From contig JAEOTK010000054.1 in assembly GCA_016839875.1 (NCBI GenBank), forward strand, positions 1 through 24,996: a DNA stretch of 24,996 nt. Reading direction: 5' to 3'. The stretch's first letter is position 1. Every line of letters begins with the position of its first letter. A program made the translations under genes and the position numbers. The notes below the pieces were generated by a model. That model saw nothing but the letters and a program-made list of their open reading frames with translations, was not told the origin of the DNA and ran no database searches. The DNA comes from Candidatus Heimdallarchaeota archaeon. Its GTDB lineage: Archaea; Asgardarchaeota; Heimdallarchaeia; Heimdallarchaeales; Heimdallarchaeaceae. This document shows, in pieces, positions 16,085-23,144 of this stretch.

Positions 16085-17959
16085 ATGAGTGGTACTGAAA
16101 GTTCCTTGAACAAAGCAATTGCATATGTTTTCATAGGTTTCGTAGTAGTTTCTGTTGTCCTTGGTTTAACTTTCTTCTTAGGTCCTAGAACAAGCAATGG
16201 TAAAGGATTATTTCAAACCTCAATTAGATTTTTCACTAAAGGTACCGAAGAATTATATTATTCGGATTATGCACAAGCTATAGTTCAAGATATTCAGGAA
16301 GTAGGTATAGAAGTCGTTGATTATCCTATGGAGTATAGTACTTTTCTTGATACGGTTTTTGGCTCAAAGGGTTTTGATTTAGCGATTATTGAGATAGAAC
16401 AACAGAATGCTCCTCATCTAGAACTGTTCTTCAAACCAGGAGCCTCACTTAATGTTTTCAATTTTCAAGATAGCATTGATCAAGGACAAACTAATGAATT
16501 TATTGAGAATATAACTCAAGAAACTGATTTTTACACAAGAAAGAATTATTTCCGTGATTTGCAGGAACATCTAATGAATAACGTTCTACCGATGGTTCCA
16601 CTATTTACACCAGTAAGGACCTTTGCATATTGGGGGAATGTAGCAGGTTTTTCTGCTGAATTGGGATTATCACACAGTCTTCCATATATGTACTTTAATG
16701 GTTTAAGGGAAGGACAAACTGAAAGCACTATTTTCAAAGCAGGAATAAGCAGATGGTTTGATTTAAACCCATTATCAATGAGGGAGGATGCTGAGAAAAC
16801 AATTGTATCAATAATTATGGATAAATTAATAGAAATTGACGAAAAGGGTTCCTTGACTAAAACTGGACTGATTGATAATTGGGAATTTATCAATCGAACT
16901 ACACTTCATCTGCATGTTAGAAGTGGAGTAGAATGGCAGCCAGATCCAGAAGAAACATCTTTTCATGTTCCCTTTACTATTGATGACTTAATGTTTACTC
17001 TAGATGCTTTGAGGAGTCTTGAAACTAATCTTAATTACGAATTATTTGATTGGATAAAATCGTACGAAGAGTTCAATGATACAACAGTAGAATTGATTAT
17101 AGATTCGAACTCAACAACAGTAGATAATGATCCCTACGCTTTTGCACTAGAAGATCTTTCTGTATATCCTCTTCCAAAACATTACCTGAATCCATCAGAT
17201 GACCCAATTGCAACGGTCGCTAATTCTGATGAATGGGAAACATTCTGTAATGCTCCTTTCGGAACTGGAAAATACAAGTATTCAACTGAAAGCAACATAG
17301 ATTTAGGAATAGTTGTTCTTAATCGCTTCGACGATTGGCATGGAGTAGGAGTTAAATCAGGAGAAACTACAAATCTAGTTTTTGAAACTCTGGAATTACA
17401 AACTTATCCAGAATACTACTCAATGATATTCGACCTTAGAGATGGCACTGTACTAGACCTAGCTGATTTAGGAAAACACCCATCAAAAGAAGAAGAAGTT
17501 ACTTTGGAACCAAATATCCTTGTTGATTATGCTGTTGAAGATTCTATTATTTTCCTAGCTTTTAATCTGGAAAATTCAGTTTTTGGGTCAGACAACAATT
17601 TTGTACCAACAAACCAAACTGGTGTCTCAAAAGCACTTGCAATTCGAAAAGCCATTGCTCATGCAATAGATAAGCCCTCTTTAAATTCAGCTCTTCATAA
17701 CGATGGATATAATATAACAGAAACACCTCTGTCTCAATACTATGTAGATTATTATCATCCCAGTGTAACAACATATGATTTTAGCATAAATAAAGCAATA
17801 GAGTATTTGCAGTTAGCAGGTTTTAACATAACTACATATGAAGATTACAATACAAATCAAACACCATTTGATTTTGCAGGATTTATAACAGGTTTGGGTG
17901 TGAGTGTGTTTATAATAATTGCAATAAAACGAAAAACAAAAGGGCGTAAAAATGAATAG
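16085..17959 (+). CDS. Dipeptide/oligopeptide-binding (SBP_bac_5-like) protein, apparently circularly permuted, anchored at both ends
   Basis: A 624-residue protein with a hydrophobic helix at 11-32, a C-terminal helix at 597-614 and a basic tail. By the positive-inside rule, the body lies outside the cell. Residues 213-590 read like the beginning and middle of a family-5 solute-binding protein: WFDLNPLS, VSIIMDKLIEID, LIDNWEFINRTTLHLHVRSG, PFTIDDLMFTLDALRS, FGTGKYKYS, ALAIRKAIAHAID and INKAIEYLQLAGF. The part that should follow is instead at residues 44-205: TSIRFFTKGTEELYYSDYAQ, AIVQDIQEVGIEV, FDLAIIEI, a Tyr/Asn-rich loop, TRKNYFRDLQEHLMNNVLPM and VPLFTPVRTFAYWG. The order is therefore swapped. 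It starts 11 bp after the ATPase. No permease or ATP-binding genes are in the window. Confidence 0.82.
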   Translation: MSGTESSLNKAIAYVFIGFVVVSVVLGLTFFLGPRTSNGKGLFQTSIRFFTKGTEELYYSDYAQAIVQDIQEVGIEVVDYPMEYSTFLDTVFGSKGFDLAIIEIEQQNAPHLELFFKPGASLNVFNFQDSIDQGQTNEFIENITQETDFYTRKNYFRDLQEHLMNNVLPMVPLFTPVRTFAYWGNVAGFSAELGLSHSLPYMYFNGLREGQTESTIFKAGISRWFDLNPLSMREDAEKTIVSIIMDKLIEIDEKGSLTKTGLIDNWEFINRTTLHLHVRSGVEWQPDPEETSFHVPFTIDDLMFTLDALRSLETNLNYELFDWIKSYEEFNDTTVELIIDSNSTTVDNDPYAFALEDLSVYPLPKHYLNPSDDPIATVANSDEWETFCNAPFGTGKYKYSTESNIDLGIVVLNRFDDWHGVGVKSGETTNLVFETLELQTYPEYYSMIFDLRDGTVLDLADLGKHPSKEEEVTLEPNILVDYAVEDSIIFLAFNLENSVFGSDNNFVPTNQTGVSKALAIRKAIAHAIDKPSLNSALHNDGYNITETPLSQYYVDYYHPSVTTYDFSINKAIEYLQLAGFNITTYEDYNTNQTPFDFAGFITGLGVSVFIIIAIKRKTKGRKNE

Positions 17960-18671
17960 AATAAATGAAATAGCTAAAGTAGATTTTAAAGATAAACCAC
18001 TAATTCAAGCATTTAGTGGAAGTGGAGCAGTAGGAACTATAGTATCGACATTTCTAATAAACTCCTTGAAAATGGAGCAAGTAGGGGTTGTTCATTCTAA
18101 CACTATTCCGCCAGTAGCAATAATAAAGAATGGAATGATTGAACATCCAATAAGACTATTTCAATCAGAAAAAATAGCGTTGCTGACTTGTGAAATACCC
18201 CTAACTTATGGGAGTATACCTGACTTCCTTAGAATGCTTATTGATTTTTACATTAAGAACAATGTTTCACATATTGTTCCTGTTGGAGGTTTGCCGGTCA
18301 TACAAGATCCAAATAATTCAGCAGAGTGTTATGCAATATCCTCCAATAATGAGATGTTATCTTTTATCAAGGAAAAAGGAGTAAAAATATTGGAAGAAGG
18401 GATAGTATACGGTACTCCAGTTGAAACACTGGAAATATGTGATACAAAAGGATTCGAATCTTGTTTTGCATTGTTGGCAGAATGTGATCCTGGTATAACT
18501 AGTTATTATTCAGCAAAACAAATAATCGTGGCAATCTCTAAAATATTTGATTTTGATTTTGATGAGGATCAATTCAATAATGTTACTTCAACTATTCAAG
18601 GAAGAATAGAAGAAAGTACAAGATTGATAAGAGAGGAAACAATGGATAAAACAAGAGACAGCCATCTGTGA
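17952..18671 (+). CDS. PAC2-family protein (proteasome-assembly-chaperone-like)
   Basis: A 239-residue soluble protein with the PAC2 pattern. IQAFSGSGAVGTIVSTFLI (18-36) is the Gly-rich first strand-helix, followed by MEQVGVVHSNTIPPVAII, ALLTCEIPL and the central HIVPVGGLPVIQDP. EGIVYGTPVETLEIC then leads into the C-terminal helices and an acidic FDFDFDEDQF stretch. Archaeal members (PbaA/PbaB) are assembly-chaperone-like proteins linked to the proteasome, while many PAC2 paralogues have no known partner. The start overlaps the binding-protein gene by 8 bp, indicating translational coupling. No proteasome gene is nearby, so a link to the membrane proteins upstream is as likely as a proteasome role. 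Confidence 0.82.
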   Translation: MNRINEIAKVDFKDKPLIQAFSGSGAVGTIVSTFLINSLKMEQVGVVHSNTIPPVAIIKNGMIEHPIRLFQSEKIALLTCEIPLTYGSIPDFLRMLIDFYIKNNVSHIVPVGGLPVIQDPNNSAECYAISSNNEMLSFIKEKGVKILEEGIVYGTPVETLEICDTKGFESCFALLAECDPGITSYYSAKQIIVAISKIFDFDFDEDQFNNVTSTIQGRIEESTRLIREETMDKTRDSHL

Positions 18672-18899
18672 TGCTGAAAAACTACTGATTTGGAAACTTA
18701 GTGAAAAAACTGAAAGGTTTGGATTATTTTTCAACTTTGGAATCATCGAAACGCTTGAAGCTTCTAAAAATGGCTATTTCTCGATTAATGTCGTGTTTTA
18801 GAGGCCCCCGTTACAGTCAGAAAAACATTTATATAGTTCGGAGGAGAAAATATATTGGTCAATGGGTTGTTCAAATAATAATGGAAAAAAGGGAACAAA
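18672..18899 (+). other. Gene-free stretch with promoter-like elements before the candidate RNA
   Basis: I see no convincing protein gene here. A short open frame from 18701 has no family resemblance and runs into the RNA candidate. Two TATA-like elements face the plus strand: TTTATATAG at 18828-18836 and AATATATT near 18847-18854. Either could start an RNA between about 18858 and 18882, just ahead of the structured region. Confidence 0.4.
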
Positions 18900-19149
18900 C
18901 TGTAAACTGAACAGGAAGAGTATCCGATGCTTCGGCCCTGCCCAAGGGAATAAACTCGGGAACTATGGTTGAACCCCTTTTTAGATGGTTTGAACCCCCA
19001 TTGGGCTTAGTATAAGACCTCCTAAGCCTAAATCCCCCAGAATCAGATAATGTCTGAATTTTAGACATCTTCTGTCTGCCAGAACCCCCAACCAAACCCT
19101 AGAAGCGTCGAGTTAGAATCCCTTCCTGTTCAGGCAGAATTTTTCTTTT
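18900..19149 (+). ncRNA. Candidate structured non-coding RNA of unknown class
   Basis: This GC-rich island stands out against AT-rich surroundings, a known mark of RNA genes in AT-rich archaea. Its ends pair: CTGAACAGGAAG (18907-18918) with CTTCCTGTTCAG (19122-19133), a 12-bp perfect stem enclosing about 200 nt. Inside are CCGA/TCGG (18924-18935), GGCTTAG/CTAAGCC (19004-19010 with 19022-19028) and ATGTCT/AGACAT with an outer CAGA/TCTG (19044-19074). GAACCCC recurs near 18971, 18992 and 19082. A T-run (19139-19149) follows the closing stem, and TATA-like boxes precede it, so the plus strand is the likely gene strand. I do not find the conserved cores of SRP RNA or RNase P RNA. Exact ends are uncertain. 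Confidence 0.6.
19108..19149 (+). repeat. 42-bp direct repeat, upstream copy (3' end of the RNA candidate)
   Basis: It begins TCGAGTTAGAATC and ends GGCAGAATTTTTCTTTT. It matches 20652-20693 at a constant offset of 1544 bp with only two differences (C19121 against T20665, A19138 against T20682). It holds the closing 3' strand of the RNA stem and the T-run. Together the two copies bracket the acyltransferase gene. Confidence 0.85.
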
Positions 19150-19197
19150 GATTATTTAACTTATAACCTTTCTGAAAAACAATTAAAAATAACTGAA

Positions 19198-19208
19198 TTA
19201 TAATATAT
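19198..19208 (+). promoter_or_regulatory. TATA box of the HGSNAT-like gene
   Basis: TTATAATATAT is centred about 30 nt before the TTG at 19233. It supports that codon as a leaderless or near-leaderless start, and it gives the gene its own promoter separate from the RNA. Confidence 0.45.
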
Positions 19209-19232
19209 CAGCTTTGCAACCAGTGAAGAAAA

Positions 19233-20660
19233 TTGTCTGATACAGAAATTGGGAGATATTACACAGAAGATTCCAAAAAAAGAATTGTTTCTTTAGATTT
19301 TATGAGAGGAGCTGCTATATGGATGATGATTTTTTTTCATGCTTCCACTCATATGTATGATTATACTTGGGTTGCAGATCAATTTGATAACATCTATTCC
19401 TTTCCTATCCCTGTGCTTATTTTTCTATTAGTTTTGATTGTTTTGGGGAGTTGGGCTACATTTTTTATTTTAGTTTCTGCTTCAGTTAATTCCTTCAGCA
19501 TGACAAAACGAGCACTTAAAGGTGCTGACATAAGAATCTCTCTTTACAAACAGTTATTCACTGGATTTGGAATCTTATTCATTGGTTGGTTAACTGAGAG
19601 CTTTATTGGTATGCATGGGTATCTAGGTTACGCTATTAGAGATGGCGATTGGACTAATCTCTATCCTGCTTGGAGAGCTTTGTTTGTTATGAAAGCTTTG
19701 CAAATAATAGGTTGGAGTACAATCATTAATTCAATTATACATTTCTTCCTAATGAGAAAAGGTGGAAGTCAATTGTACAAAAGAAATTTACTTATTTACT
19801 GTGCTGTTTTTCTGGGAATTGTTATAATAACTCCTTTTGCCCATCAATGGGTAGATCAAATGAATTGGCTTGTTCCTGAGACATTGCCTATTGATAGTAT
19901 AGATTATTTTGCTAAACAATGGCCGGATCAGTATGTTCAAACGCATAATGCTTCCTTTCAAACATTTATCCTTGTTTGGCTAGTAGGGGACCAACTACCT
20001 CTTTTTCCCTGTATTGGGGCATCATTTGTAGGTTCAATAATTGGTATGTCTTTAGCTAAAGAAAATCCCTCAAAAAAAATAACTAAATGGGGTTCTCTTA
20101 TAGGATTTGCAATGGTTATTTGTGGAGTTATTATGCTGATTCTTGGATTTAAATTCCTACCAACAGGTCGTCCATCTATTGCTAGTTTCTTCTTACAAAT
20201 GGGATTACAATTGATAGTAACTATGCTTTTCTTCAGATTTGTTGAATTTAGAGGAAGAGCTGATAAATTCGCTAGAAATCCTGTTGTGAAATACTTCAGA
20301 TTATGGTCAATGGTTTCTCTGTCTGTCTTCTGTCTGCAAATCTACGAAATGTTTGGAAGATGGTTACTAACATTAATTGTAAGTCCTTTTAGATCAATAA
20401 ATTTCCTTCAACAAGGAACATTTGGAAATTATTCTGTTCACTGGCCTATGCTAGCTGCTTTGTTTGTTATATTGTGTTTTGACATTGTACTTCGTTTATG
20501 GGCTAAAATAAACTTCGTAGTTTCATTTGAATGGTTTGTCATTCGTTTCCAGAGTATAGCAACCAAAGACATTTCTCCGCGATTAGATGTCGATTTAATG
20601 ATGAACAAAATAAATTGGATTAATTTTAATGAAGGGATTGAACAAAATACTTCGAGTTAG
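19233..20660 (+). CDS. HGSNAT/DUF1624-like polytopic membrane acyltransferase
   Basis: A 475-residue membrane protein. The N-terminus KKRIVSLDFMRGAAIWMMIFF with a following His (FFHAS) is the entry motif of heparan-glucosaminide N-acetyltransferase-like and related membrane acyltransferases: R..SLD..RG, first helix, H. About nine to ten hydrophobic segments follow, with aromatic-rich loops. Such proteins move acyl groups across or at the membrane onto glycans, lipids or peptides. The acceptor here is unknown, and assignment to PF07786 rather than a sister acyltransferase family is tentative. The start is TTG 19233. ATG 19302 would remove the conserved entry motif. The last two codons and the stop lie inside the downstream 42-bp repeat. 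Confidence 0.8.
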   Translation: MSDTEIGRYYTEDSKKRIVSLDFMRGAAIWMMIFFHASTHMYDYTWVADQFDNIYSFPIPVLIFLLVLIVLGSWATFFILVSASVNSFSMTKRALKGADIRISLYKQLFTGFGILFIGWLTESFIGMHGYLGYAIRDGDWTNLYPAWRALFVMKALQIIGWSTIINSIIHFFLMRKGGSQLYKRNLLIYCAVFLGIVIITPFAHQWVDQMNWLVPETLPIDSIDYFAKQWPDQYVQTHNASFQTFILVWLVGDQLPLFPCIGASFVGSIIGMSLAKENPSKKITKWGSLIGFAMVICGVIMLILGFKFLPTGRPSIASFFLQMGLQLIVTMLFFRFVEFRGRADKFARNPVVKYFRLWSMVSLSVFCLQIYEMFGRWLLTLIVSPFRSINFLQQGTFGNYSVHWPMLAALFVILCFDIVLRLWAKINFVVSFEWFVIRFQSIATKDISPRLDVDLMMNKINWINFNEGIEQNTSS

Positions 20661-20693
20661 AATCTCTTCCTGTTCAGGCAGTATTTTTCTTTT
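20652..20693 (+). repeat. 42-bp direct repeat, downstream copy
   Basis: It is a 40-of-42 match to 19108-19149. It overlaps the end of the acyltransferase frame (TCG AGT TAG) and supplies a T-run that could terminate it. Its CTCTTCCTGTTCAG (20664-20677) is a perfect 14-base complement of the RNA candidate's 5' strand CTGAACAGGAAGAG (18907-18920). Confidence 0.85.
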
Positions 20694-20756
20694 CTTGAAA
20701 AAGCATACACTGCTTGTAAACTTAATGCTTATTAATGTTCAAACTTTGAAACATTT

Positions 20757-21656
20757 ATGCGAATACAAGAAGTAACAGACAATATTGTAGTTGCAAATTT
20801 TCTAGATAAGACTAGAAGTAAATATAACGATGCCCCTCAAACAGCAACAATTACCTGTATCTCTTTACCTGATGGATTGGTGTTTGTTGACTGTGGAGTT
20901 TATACTAAAGCTATTGCTCAATTTCGTGAAGAAATGGAACAACGTTTTCAGAAAAAAACTAGTCATTTATTGTTAACTCATTCACATTGGGATCATATTT
21001 TAGCAATGAAAGCTTTCAAAGATGTTGATGTTGTTATATCAAAGAAAGGCATAACTGCTCTTAGACGAGCTTACAAAGGCTATCTTAGTCAAAAAGAAAG
21101 AATCGAAAGAGCTATCAGCTATAAAGATGAAGATGCAGAGCTTGCTGAAGACATTGAAAATGCTGAATTATTTTTACCCACTATAACAGTCAAGGAGGAA
21201 CTAAGAATAGGTTCCGAAAAACATCAAATAATCTTCAAAGTTATTGGAAACCACACATCTGATTCAGCTATTGTTCATATTCCTTCTGAGAAAACACTTT
21301 GCACTGGTGATAATCTTATAGCTACCTATCCTCAACTAATCAGGTCATCTCATGATACAATAGAAATGTATAGAGAATGGGAGAAAATGGATGTAGATCA
21401 TTTTATAGCTGGTCATGGTGATCCTGTTAAGAAAGAATATGTAAGAAATCTTAGATTATATTATGAAAACCTAGTAGCTTTTCTGCAGGATCAAATTAAG
21501 CAGAAAGTAGGTATTAAACGTACTCTAGATCATCCCGATTTACCTAAATACTTTGCAGTAGATTATCCTGAGTGGTCCTATGCTTGTAGACCCAATGCTA
21601 ATTGGTTGGAAAATGATATCAAAAGCTGGTATAATTTTCTAAGAAAGAAGAAATAG
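20757..21656 (+). CDS. Metallo-beta-lactamase-fold hydrolase
   Basis: A 299-residue cytosolic protein with all metal ligands of the fold: THSHWDH (His75, His77, Asp79, His80), His166 in GNHTSDS, Asp185 in CTGDNL and His220 in AGHGDP. GNHT and AGHG are typical of the glyoxalase II / general MBL-hydrolase branch. The C-terminal 70 residues are helical, with an aromatic-rich DYPEWSYACRPNANW segment that may line the substrate site. The substrate cannot be named. The ATG at 20757 lies about 25 nt after a TATA-like CTTATTAATG (20728-20736), consistent with leaderless translation. It converges with the TPR gene, with 10 bp between stops. Confidence 0.9.
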   Translation: MRIQEVTDNIVVANFLDKTRSKYNDAPQTATITCISLPDGLVFVDCGVYTKAIAQFREEMEQRFQKKTSHLLLTHSHWDHILAMKAFKDVDVVISKKGITALRRAYKGYLSQKERIERAISYKDEDAELAEDIENAELFLPTITVKEELRIGSEKHQIIFKVIGNHTSDSAIVHIPSEKTLCTGDNLIATYPQLIRSSHDTIEMYREWEKMDVDHFIAGHGDPVKKEYVRNLRLYYENLVAFLQDQIKQKVGIKRTLDHPDLPKYFAVDYPEWSYACRPNANWLENDIKSWYNFLRKKK

Positions 21657-21666
21657 AAGAATTAAA

Positions 21667-22125
21667 TCATTGATGCTTAGGAATATTCCTTCTTTGGTAT
21701 TTTTCTCCTTCTACTATATTCCTAGCTAGATTAATTATCAGCCTACTATCAAAATCATACAACTCATGGTAATTTGAAGCTCTATTCAACCAAAATTTCA
21801 ACCGGTCAATCGGAATAGGTTCAAAGGTGAGTAACAGGAAAATGGTTTGGTAAGGAATAAGGTGAGTACGGTTTTGAAGATTATCTTTCATCTCCCAAGC
21901 TTTCTCATATTTACCTAATGCTGCTTCTTTTTCATCTTGTATAGAATAAAGATTAGCCAAGTAAAGATAAGGTAGAGCATCATCTGGATAGATTTTTACT
22001 ATATCCTTCAACAATTGTATTGCAGGAGAGATATTTCCTTCTTGAATTGTATTGATTGCAGAATCTAACATAATCTGATAAGTTTCATCCTCTCCCTCTT
22101 TGTCTCTTTTCCATGTCTTTACCAT
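21667..22125 (-). CDS. Small TPR-repeat protein
   Basis: A 152-residue protein from ATG 22125. An upstream TTG at 22173 would add 16 residues but lies upstream of the expected transcript start, so I reject it. Residues 15-80 form tandem helix pairs with TPR spacing: LDSAINTIQEGNISPAIQLL, KDIVKIYPDDALPYLYLANL and YSIQDEKEAALGKYEKAWEM, with the small-residue and Pro positions of TPR units. The C-terminal half (LIPYQTIFLLLTFEPIPIDRLKFWLNRA) is probably more helical repeat. It has no membrane segment. TPR proteins mediate protein-protein contacts; the partner is unknown. It converges with the MBL gene and diverges from 22261. Confidence 0.75.
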   Translation of the reverse strand: MVKTWKRDKEGEDETYQIMLDSAINTIQEGNISPAIQLLKDIVKIYPDDALPYLYLANLYSIQDEKEAALGKYEKAWEMKDNLQNRTHLIPYQTIFLLLTFEPIPIDRLKFWLNRASNYHELYDFDSRLIINLARNIVEGEKYQRRNIPKHQ

Positions 22126-22156
22126 GATTAGTTTCGGTACACAGAGTGGCAAAACA

Positions 22157-22165
22157 GTATAAAAA
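22157..22165 (-). promoter_or_regulatory. TATA box that fixes the TPR gene start
   Basis: The reverse strand reads TTTTTATAC, which predicts a transcript start near 22134. That is between the two candidate start codons, so translation must begin at ATG 22125. Confidence 0.5.
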
Positions 22166-22260
22166 CCCAGCAAAAAAATGTAGGAAAATGTTCAGCTCTC
22201 AAAGATTTATAAGTGCTATAGTTTTGTTAATGTAAGAGCAATTTATGGATTCGGGAAAGA

Positions 22261-23124
22261 ATGGACACCAATGGAATATTGATTATTGCCAGTCTGGCAT
22301 TAATAGTAGCTGTTTTTGCAATATTTTATACATGGTATAGAACCCGAACTAAAAAAGCGAATTTTGTGGTTTTTGATGTAAAAACTACTGATTTAGAAAA
22401 GGAAATCAAAGCTGATAATAAATATAAGAAGGATGAAGATAATTTCATACTTCGACTAGATGGTATTATAAAAAATGCAGGAAACACTTGGGGTCATCTA
22501 AGTTTGGATTCCATCTGTATCGAATTCAAGAAAGAGAAATTTCGACCCTTCACCTACGAAAAATACTTTGAAGCTTCAGATAAATATCCTTCCTTCAAAA
22601 AGGATTTGTCTCAAAGCTTTTTAGCACAATCTCATGGCAGTTTTCATCTAATTTTTAGTTTACCTGCAGAGTGGGTACTTACTGATTATTCAAGAGTGGA
22701 ACTTTCAATAGAGGGTTTCTCGTATGATAATAGGGGAAAACAACATCCATTTCTGCATATCTTTGCTCATGAAGAGCTTGATAACTCAGAAGTTTGGGAC
22801 TTAGTAGATAATTATCAATTTCGTAAAACAAAGAGAAGAAAACAACTCTTCAAACGAATTTTCTTGCAATACTGGAGACCAGACTACTGGATTTTAAAGA
22901 GGAGAAGATATCTAAAGATGATTGCTCAAGAATTTTTCAATGTTGAATTTAGCGAACTAAAGGAATTCGATTTTAGTGACAACGAACTAAAAACAATAAG
23001 TAAATACAGAGCTGAACTAGAAGATAAGAAATTCAACTGTTGGTGGTGTAATAATCAAGTCACTATCTCTGATCAAAAATGCAACAAATGTGAAAAGAGC
23101 TTACTAGAACCTTTTGAGACTTAG
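22261..23124 (+). CDS. Single-pass membrane protein with C-terminal zinc ribbon
   Basis: A 287-residue protein of no family I can name. Residues 4-24 form one membrane helix (ILIIASLALIVAVFAIFYTWY) followed by basic RTRTKKA, so the rest is probably cytoplasmic. The central domain (35-175) alternates strands and short turns (NFVVFDVKTTDLEK, FILRLDGIIKNAGNTWGHLS, RVELSIEGFSYD) and may be a beta-sandwich. A very basic patch, KTKRRKQLFKRIF and ILKRRRYLK (about 195-225), precedes helices and a two-knuckle zinc ribbon (Cys260, Cys263, Cys274, Cys277). The basic patch could contact lipid head groups or nucleic acid. A TATA-like TTTATAAG (22206-22213) fits a start site near 22236. A short out-of-frame ATG at 22245 precedes the real start. 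Confidence 0.7.
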   Translation: MDTNGILIIASLALIVAVFAIFYTWYRTRTKKANFVVFDVKTTDLEKEIKADNKYKKDEDNFILRLDGIIKNAGNTWGHLSLDSICIEFKKEKFRPFTYEKYFEASDKYPSFKKDLSQSFLAQSHGSFHLIFSLPAEWVLTDYSRVELSIEGFSYDNRGKQHPFLHIFAHEELDNSEVWDLVDNYQFRKTKRRKQLFKRIFLQYWRPDYWILKRRRYLKMIAQEFFNVEFSELKEFDFSDNELKTISKYRAELEDKKFNCWWCNNQVTISDQKCNKCEKSLLEPFET

Positions 23125-23144
23125 ACTATAGGTAGGTATTTTCA

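Larger units (their letters stand above)
19108..20693 (+). mobile_element. Possible one-gene insertion bounded by 42-bp direct repeats
   Basis: A 1544-bp unit carrying only the HGSNAT-like gene sits between two near-identical copies of the 3' end of the RNA candidate. A duplicated RNA-gene 3' end is the usual footprint of site-specific integration at att sites. The unit holds no integrase, transposase or other mobility gene, so it would be a decayed or non-autonomous element, or a product of local duplication. The downstream copy pairs slightly better with the RNA 5' strand (14 of 14 bases against 13 of 14). If the integration model holds, that copy is the ancestral 3' end. Confidence 0.4.

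Noticed and set aside
18701..18910. 69-codon open frame after the PAC2 gene
   Set aside because: No family resemblance, basic and low-quality sequence, no ribosome binding site, and it runs across the promoter-like elements of the RNA candidate.
18974..19089. G-quadruplex on the minus strand from four G-runs
   Set aside because: Gaps between the runs are 17 to 46 nt, too long for a stable quadruplex.
18871..19095. 74-codon reverse-strand open frame over the RNA candidate
   Set aside because: It coincides with the GC-rich structured region, is Gly/Ser/Arg-rich from C-tract codons, and has no start signal; a by-product of the RNA.
19108..19133. tRNA 3' half (GAGTTAGAATC looks like a T-arm, CTTCCTG like an acceptor strand)
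   Set aside because: No D-arm or anticodon arm, acceptor partner about 200 nt away, no CCA-compatible end, and the T-loop lacks the TTC core.
18900..19149. SRP RNA or RNase P RNA
   Set aside because: Neither the GGAAGG/GGAAAC-type helix 8 core of SRP RNA nor the GAGGAAAGTCC and ACAGAA elements of RNase P RNA are present on either strand.
22245..22340. Short upstream frame starting at ATG 22245
   Set aside because: Out of frame with the membrane/zinc-ribbon protein, no recognised product, ends after about 30 codons. It might affect translation, but there is no direct support.
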